Assembly: GCA_900768525.1 (NCBI GenBank)
Contig: CAAGDF010000020.1
Coordinates: forward strand, 1 to 43,956
DNA from: Clostridia bacterium
Lineage (GTDB): Bacteria; Bacillota; Clostridia; Christensenellales; Borkfalkiaceae
DNA length: 43,956 bases
Direction: 5' to 3'
Shown here: piece after piece, positions 40,401 through 43,956 of the stretch
Position numbering within the stretch: the first letter of the stretch is position 1
Layout: each line of letters begins with the position of its first letter
Made by a program: the position numbers and the translations under genes
The notes under the pieces: generated by a model
Databases searched by the model: none
Told to the model about the DNA's origin: nothing
Seen by the model: the letters and a program-made list of their open reading frames with translations, nothing else

Positions 40401-41943
40401 TTATGCTGATATGACGAGTGCGAATATTTGGAATCTTTCAGATGATACAACTTTGTTTGCATACTGGTCGGCTAATCAATATACAGTAACATTGGATCAA
40501 CAAAACGGTTCAGGCGGAACCAATAGTGTAAACGCGACATATAATGCGGCTATGCCGAGCGGAACAAATGTAACAGCTCCAACAAAAACAGGATACACTT
40601 TCCAAGGATATTATAGGTATGCAAACGGTGTCGGGACCCAATATTATAATAGTGATATGACGAGTCATAATATTTGGGACATTGCCGGAGATACAATAAT
40701 TTATGCAAAATGGACTCCTAATGTGTATACAGTTGTTTTACAAAAGGAAGGCGGAAGCGGCGGTTCTGATAGTGTAAATGCGACATATTTGGCATCAATG
40801 CCTTATGCAACTGTACCAACAAGAACCGGTTATACGTTCCAGGGCTATTTTTTACAACAAAACGGTTTTGGAACAAAATATTACAACAGTGATATGACCA
40901 GTGCAAACATTTGGAATATAGCCGAAGGAAGAACATTATATGCTTATTGGCAAGGAAACTCATACAATTTAACGTTTAATAAACAGGGAGGAAGCGGCGG
41001 TTCGTCAAATGCAGTAGCCACATACGGTTCCCCAATGCCTTCAAATCTTGTTGCTCCTACCAAAAATCGTTATGTTTTTACAGGATATTATGACAGCGTG
41101 AGCGATGGGACTATGTATTATGATAGTAATATGACAAGTGTTCGAAATTGGGATAAAACAACGAATGCTACCCTTTATGCACACTGGAGAGGTGTATATT
41201 ATAATATTACTTATTCTAACCTTACTTTTTTGAATCAGACGGCAGTTGTTTTATTAGATAATTATATAGGTAATTATGCACCAACATATTATGAATACGG
41301 TGTGGGATTAGACTTAACGCGCGTAAGCGCATTTTACCAATCTAGTAGTCCGTATTCTCCGCATTTACGATTTTTAGGTTGGTACACATCTATGAATTTT
41401 AGCACACAAAAAACGTCTATTTCACAATCGAGTACAGGCAATGTAACTATATATGCTAAATGGAAATATGATTATGATAATCCAAGTCGTAGTGGTACTT
41501 ATACTATCAATAATGCGGATCCGTTAAATCAAACGTATTATGACCAAAAATACATAGGCTTGGGATCTAATAATTTATATCAAAATTTAATTAATATTGG
41601 GATAACAAAACTAACTTTTTCATTTAAACTACGATCATGGGGCGAAGGAACCCAACATGTATTTGTATATAGCGAAAATGGGACGCAACTCGCTTCAACC
41701 ACTTTCAATAGTACATCTTCTGCTACCGTTCATACTTATCAGTTTACAATTAATCTTTCGTCATTAGGAAGTAGCAATTATTTTTATATCAGATATCAAG
41801 CGGATACTTATTGGAGTTGGTTCCAGTATAAGAGCAGATATTGGTATTGCGATTATCTATACATGGAGATGTCATATGTTGTAAATGAAAGTGATTTTTA
41901 TAATCCGGAGTTTTATTGGCATTATCAAGATCCATTTGATTAA
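37423..41943 (+). CDS. Giant secreted subtilisin-like protease with LRR and B-repeat domains
   Basis: A 1506-aa exported protein: signal peptide (about 1-32), propeptide, then an S8 subtilisin domain with D196 (VLDTGID), H245 (GHGTHVSG) and S416 (GTSMAAP), all present. BspA-type leucine-rich repeats follow (about 485-700, FENCTNLTSI, FKGCSSLTNI), then at least six InlB B-type repeats of about 75 residues (GYTFTGW, GYTFLGYY, GYTFQGYY) and a C-terminal beta domain of about 130 residues. No LPXTG or membrane anchor. It resembles host- or glycan-contact proteases of gut bacteria. The AAGGAGA site is 22 bases from the ATG, which is odd for this start. Lies in the AT-rich island, so it may be acquired. 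Confidence 0.88.
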   Translation: MKRNKLFVILVILMISLLPLSLFAATNFSVFAAENTQTCEEFAKLSFGDNFFTDKIIIVLTEEETRQFRKYTPKDFPELDCIAVNDLTSSTVDYVRQKLKGEKVQSQMMVNVNSFRRILSLELREKNKGHVLAAIEQLNKRSDIFSAEPNAKMEIHASPNDTKYINNEQWAISKISLQSAWDISTGTSTVKVAVLDTGIDAAHQDLTNRIFRDSPHNTTTTLHRDFTDGTSEGITVLEPTDPNGHGTHVSGIIGAQGNNGIGISGVNWDVRLVSLRVFNSSGQGNLEWTANAVNYAQSQGIPIINFSGGGSSDLVALQTAISAYDGLFVVAAGNDDNNNDASPRYPTNYTSSNIVSVGASDKNDNRSNWNGFGNLWGLFGGSKSNYGATTVDIFAPGTDIISTVPGNKYQEMSGTSMAAPVVTGVAALILSHNSNLTTAELKAAILDNATPVAVLNGLCVTGGRLNANAAIRSIGYEITNLSDNNIQIDRPCFTVNGSFSIPDTLNGRTVTQIGSAAFANQTGITSITLPNTITSIGANAFENCTNLTSISGFNNIVSIGAQAFKGCSSLTNISIPAGTTSIGAGAFAGCSNLNISVSSSHPNYSASGNILYNKTGTVINSACNISNTITIQSTITEILSYAFYDNDNLETLHIYGAPTIGLSAFENCANLTDVYCYSYTVPTLGLSAFSNDTFTLYTPYSKQSQYVTAFAGYVNTASSIPVTISFSSDGTVIDTLNTYFGANITGLTNPSKTGYNFAGWYDDIAYTGTVYTNGGLWDTTTNMTVYAKWSPQTYYIYFTGYGSENLADKEVTYDALIGTMPSVSRTGYTFYGWKNQYNEYFTSDMVWQKLSNQTVYSDLRANQYTITYNGNGGTANAQSLSVYYDSVISSFTSAYREGYTFTGWNTNADGSGQTFTAPYTYVIDDDTTLYAQYAANEYNVTFDKQGGTGGSDGVNAIYNSPMPSGTSITAPTKNGYTFLGYYRYTDGLGTQYYYADMTSANIWNLSDDTTLFAYWSANQYTVTLDQQNGSGGTNSVNATYNAAMPSGTNVTAPTKTGYTFQGYYRYANGVGTQYYNSDMTSHNIWDIAGDTIIYAKWTPNVYTVVLQKEGGSGGSDSVNATYLASMPYATVPTRTGYTFQGYFLQQNGFGTKYYNSDMTSANIWNIAEGRTLYAYWQGNSYNLTFNKQGGSGGSSNAVATYGSPMPSNLVAPTKNRYVFTGYYDSVSDGTMYYDSNMTSVRNWDKTTNATLYAHWRGVYYNITYSNLTFLNQTAVVLLDNYIGNYAPTYYEYGVGLDLTRVSAFYQSSSPYSPHLRFLGWYTSMNFSTQKTSISQSSTGNVTIYAKWKYDYDNPSRSGTYTINNADPLNQTYYDQKYIGLGSNNLYQNLINIGITKLTFSFKLRSWGEGTQHVFVYSENGTQLASTTFNSTSSATVHTYQFTINLSSLGSSNYFYIRYQADTYWSWFQYKSRYWYCDYLYMEMSYVVNESDFYNPEFYWHYQDPFD

Positions 41944-41980
41944 TATACAATAATTTACGATAATTATATATGCTAAATAG

Positions 41981-42016
41981 AAAAAGGGGTTGTCACTTTT
42001 GTGACTCCCTTTTTTC
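41981..42016 (+). terminator. Terminator of the giant protease gene
   Basis: AAAAAGGGG...GTCAC-TTTT-GTGAC...CCCTTTTTT: inner stem GTCAC/GTGAC, outer AAAAAGGG with CCCTTTTTT. Confidence 0.85.
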
Positions 42017-42085
42017 TTCTAGTTCATTTTATATTTGCATTTTTTTACTAATTATTTTTTTCTTGAAATCAAATTGTTTTTTGAA

Positions 42086-42128
42086 ACGGGTAGATTGTTC
42101 TGCTTGCAGAACTGTTCTACCCGTTTTT
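42086..42128 (+). terminator. Strong terminator-like hairpin
   Basis: ACGGGTAGA (42086-42094) with TCTACCCGT (42116-42124), inner stem GTTCTGC/GCAGAAC, followed by TTTTG. Confidence 0.65.
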
Positions 42129-42212
42129 GTGTTTTGTCCTGAAAATACGGGAATATCTGTTTGTTCCGTAATTCTTCTATCGAGATACGCGTATTTAGCA
42201 AAGTGAGATAGT

Positions 42213-42238
42213 CGGTGATGTTGTTGTCACCGGTTTTT
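42213..42238 (+). terminator. Terminator-like hairpin
   Basis: CGGTGA (42213-42218) with TCACCG (42227-42232), then GTTTTTT. The third such hairpin in 260 bp. Confidence 0.55.
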
Positions 42239-42291
42239 TGTGTCTTTTTTAATAGTATAGGATTTTCAGTGCTGATAAAGAAAAAATTAAA

Positions 42292-42480
42292 TTTTTTGTG
42301 AAATACCCCGACAAACGGCTCGTAACTTTCCAATTATAGTGAGGGAGTAAAAACTTTTGCGAAAATACCCCCGCAAAAAGATTGAAACTTTCCAATATAA
42401 GTAGGGAGAGGTTATATTTTTCAGAAAAACCTTGCATTTACGATAGCGAAATGTCTATTTATAGTGAGATGAAAAAAATC
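42292..42480 (+). repeat. Three degenerate 62-bp tandem repeats
   Basis: Units start near 42292, 42355 and 42417. Shared words: TTTTTGTGAAA/TTTTGCGAAA/TTTTCAGAAA, then ACTTTCCAATTATAGTGAGG in unit 1, ACTTTCCAATATAAGTAGGG in unit 2 and ATGTCTATTTATAGTGAGAT in unit 3. Not seen elsewhere in the window. Confidence 0.6.
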
Positions 42481-42487
42481 AAACACT

Positions 42488-42916
42488 TTGGCAAGAATTG
42501 CCCCTAACACCTATCGGGGAATTACTTATGGTATGGGTTCGGTCGGATTGTTCTTTTCGGCGTTCGCAGATTTTTGCACGCCTTCCGTTCAAAGCCAAAT
42601 ACCGCTGTTGCAGAAAATAGAGCAAGAAATGCAGGAAGAAAAAGAACGCTATGAGTGGCTAAACGGGAAAAACGGCGCAAAACTTTCGGTTTACGCAAAT
42701 GGTGATTTCTTCTCGTTCAAAGTAAACGATTTTATCGGCAAAGATTTGCAGGCAGCAAGGCATATTACCGATTTGAAGCGCGGTGAAACGCTTGAACTTG
42801 CAATCGACGGTTATTTTTCGGGCGTGGGCAGCAACAGTTGCGGACCCGAATTACCCGAAGATAAACGCGTAACCGATAAGGTGTTACAATTCGGAGTTTA
42901 TTTCAGATTTGAATAA
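42488..42916 (+). pseudogene. Chimeric remnant: unknown fragment fused to GH2 3' end
   Basis: One open frame of 142 codons. Codons 1 to about 58 (RGITYGMGSVGLFFSAFADF, IPLLQKIEQEMQEEKERYEW) match nothing I recognise. The last 83 codons (NGAKLSVYANGDFFSFKVND...) repeat the end of the GH2 enzyme at 33022-35994, with about 10 replacements. No credible start with a ribosome site is present (only TTG at 42488). Interpreted as the 3' remnant of a second GH2 gene whose 5' part was lost when the island arrived. Confidence 0.7.
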
Positions 42917-42936
42917 ACAATCAATAAAAAGCGCAG
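42665..42936 (+). repeat. Direct repeat, right copy (3' end of a GH2 gene)
   Basis: Pairs with 35743-36016. Unlike the left copy, the homology here runs on into a complete terminator at 42926-42961. Confidence 0.9.
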
Positions 42937-42961
42937 GGGGGTAAAACCTTTTGCGCTTTTT
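42926..42961. terminator. Intact GH2-type terminator, convergent with the AraC gene
   Basis: AAAAAGCGCA (42926-42935) pairs with TGCGCTTTTT (42952-42961). It can serve both this remnant and the convergent regulator gene. Confidence 0.8.
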
Positions 42962-42999
42962 AAAACTTTTTGCTTTTTTTACTTTTAAATAACTGCGTT

Positions 43000-43836
43000 T
43001 TATTTTTTTCTCAGTTGCGACGGTGAGCAACCTTTTCGGTTTTTTATCAGCGAAATAAGTCCTCTTGCGTCGGAAAATCCCACCTCGTTGGCTATTGCGG
43101 TTACCGATAAATCGGTGTTTTTAAGCAAGCTCAACGCCTCGTTCAAACGTAGTTCGTTCTGATATTCCTTAGGCGTAAACCCCGTCAGCGCGTGGAATTG
43201 CCTTATAAAGTAAAATTTATCCGTATACGCCATCGAAGAAAGGGTATCGAGGGTTATTTTTTCTTTATAATGTTCCATTACGTACTTAATCGCGTCCGTA
43301 ATGCCTGTGTGTCCGTCGCTGTTGTCGCATTGCTGCAAAAGCTCGGTCAAAACGTTGTATATAAGCGAAGAAATAAGATATTTATTTTCGTTTCCCGATT
43401 GTATCATCGCGGTGATTTGCTGAGCCGCGCCTGCAAGCGACGGGGGCGTAAAACCCTGCATTACATACCCGAATTTCGATTGAAAACTGTCATAAAACCC
43501 CTTGACCTCGGGACCGTATAAATACATAAAATACGTTTCGTAAGGTATATTGCCGCCGTTTTCGACGGTGTGCGCGTCCTCTTGAGAGAAAAACAGCGTG
43601 TCGCCCGCTTTCGCCTTATATGCTTTGTTTTTGGTTTTTAAAACCACTTCGCCTTTAAGCACGCCGTACAGCCCGTAAGAATTGTACCCGGCTCTTGAAA
43701 CCGAGTGTTTCAAACCGCCGATTACATATCCCGATTGCGCCACGTTGTACAGCAGCGGGTGGCGATAGTAGTTATCCGGGCGAATGGCAAGCGTAGTACC
43801 GGAAAGCAGTTCCACTGTTCTTTTAGTCGTTTTCAT
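43000..43836 (-). CDS. AraC-family regulator with N-terminal cupin
   Basis: A 278-aa AraC/XylS activator: cupin-like sensor (YGVLKGEVVLKTKNKAYKAKAGDTLFF, about 55-80) and a C-terminal double helix-turn-helix (about 180-275, ITLDTLSSMAYTDKFYFIRQFH and LSVTAIANEVGFSDARGLISL), ending SPSQLRKK. The start chosen is the ATG at 43836, with AGGTAAT nine bases upstream; the longer frame from 43917 has no such support. It sits at the right end of the glycoside region, divergent from whatever lies beyond the window, and may control the genes there rather than the operon to its left. Confidence 0.88.
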   Translation of the reverse strand: MKTTKRTVELLSGTTLAIRPDNYYRHPLLYNVAQSGYVIGGLKHSVSRAGYNSYGLYGVLKGEVVLKTKNKAYKAKAGDTLFFSQEDAHTVENGGNIPYETYFMYLYGPEVKGFYDSFQSKFGYVMQGFTPPSLAGAAQQITAMIQSGNENKYLISSLIYNVLTELLQQCDNSDGHTGITDAIKYVMEHYKEKITLDTLSSMAYTDKFYFIRQFHALTGFTPKEYQNELRLNEALSLLKNTDLSVTAIANEVGFSDARGLISLIKNRKGCSPSQLRKK

Positions 43837-43956
43837 TCTTTTATTACCTGTAATTGTGTTTAAGTTTGCAATTTTATGTATTGAAACGAAATGAAGTGTT
43901 TGATATAATTTAACCATAGGAGATTGCGTTCTAACGCTATCACCACGGGCTAAGTA

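Larger units (their letters stand above)
41944..42660. other. Right part of the island, no intact gene
   Basis: About 700 bp with three stacked terminator-like hairpins (41981, 42086, 42213), three 62-bp degenerate tandem repeats (42292-42480) and the 5' part of a chimeric reading frame. An open frame on the minus strand (42052-42333) runs through the hairpins and is not considered a gene. Confidence 0.5.

Noticed and set aside
42052..42333. 93-codon minus-strand reading frame with protein-like composition
   Set aside because: It runs through two strong terminator hairpins on the opposite strand, has no convincing ribosome site, and matches no family I know.
36390..42389. AAAAGATTGAAACT shared by both sides of the island (36390-36403 and 42376-42389) as possible attachment sites
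   Set aside because: Matches of 14 bases are expected by chance in AT-rich DNA of this length, and the flanks do not match.
1..43956. tRNA genes, rRNA and CRISPR arrays
   Set aside because: No tRNA cloverleaf, rRNA segment or evenly spaced repeat-spacer array was seen on either strand. A short tRNA could still be missed by eye.

Overview
The window looks like chromosome from a spore-forming member of the Bacillota (class Clostridia), most likely an uncultured gut lineage. The evidence is a SpoIIID orthologue, an Obg/YhbY/NadD-YqeK/RsfS housekeeping cluster, Gram-positive lipoprotein and surface-protein signals, strong AGGAGG-type ribosome sites and several TTGACA-17-TATAAT promoters. A Christensenellales-like placement is only a guess. 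No rRNA, tRNA or CRISPR array was seen.

Layout. 1-1.3 kb: start of a polyamine importer gene (potA) behind an XRE-cupin regulator with a three-half-site operator. 1.4-9.3 kb: small membrane proteins, an ABC-F ATPase with a predicted leaderless promoter, a CdaR/PucR-type regulator, an S41 protease, two small unknowns, and a cysteine desulfurase divergent from a DUF3343 protein. 9.4-14.4 kb: endonuclease III, then the ribosome/NAD cluster obg, yhbY, nadD-yqeK, rsfS. 14.5-20.1 kb: a protein with an acidic tail fused to a DeoC-like domain that lacks both catalytic lysines, an ABC exporter pair preceded by three 22-bp tandem repeats, spoIIID, a probable IS200/IS605 remnant and a membrane protein.

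20.3-36 kb is a glycan or glycoside use locus. A divergent AraC regulator faces two tandem GH-A-type lipoprotein hydrolases, a large wall/membrane surface protein, two CUT1-type permeases, a nucleoside-hydrolase-family protein, a solute-binding lipoprotein, a metallophosphoesterase lipoprotein and a GH2 beta-galactosidase-like enzyme. Secreted enzymes would cut the substrate, the binding protein and permeases would import it (the ATPase is elsewhere), and GH2 plus the nucleoside hydrolase would finish it inside the cell.

36.0-42.7 kb is an AT-rich island that sits between two copies of the GH2 3' end. The left copy is a whole gene that has lost its terminator. The right copy is a remnant that keeps the terminator. 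The island carries a predicted short RNA, a complete attenuator (promoter, five-codon leader ORF, terminator) with no resistance gene behind it, a small lipoprotein and a 1506-aa subtilisin/LRR/B-repeat surface protease. A second AraC regulator closes the window.

Two genome-scale signals stand out: a family of roughly 30-bp imperfect palindromic repeats (about nine copies, at least one inside a coding sequence) and the DeoC-like pseudoenzyme. All domain and motif calls were made by eye and memory; no database was searched.
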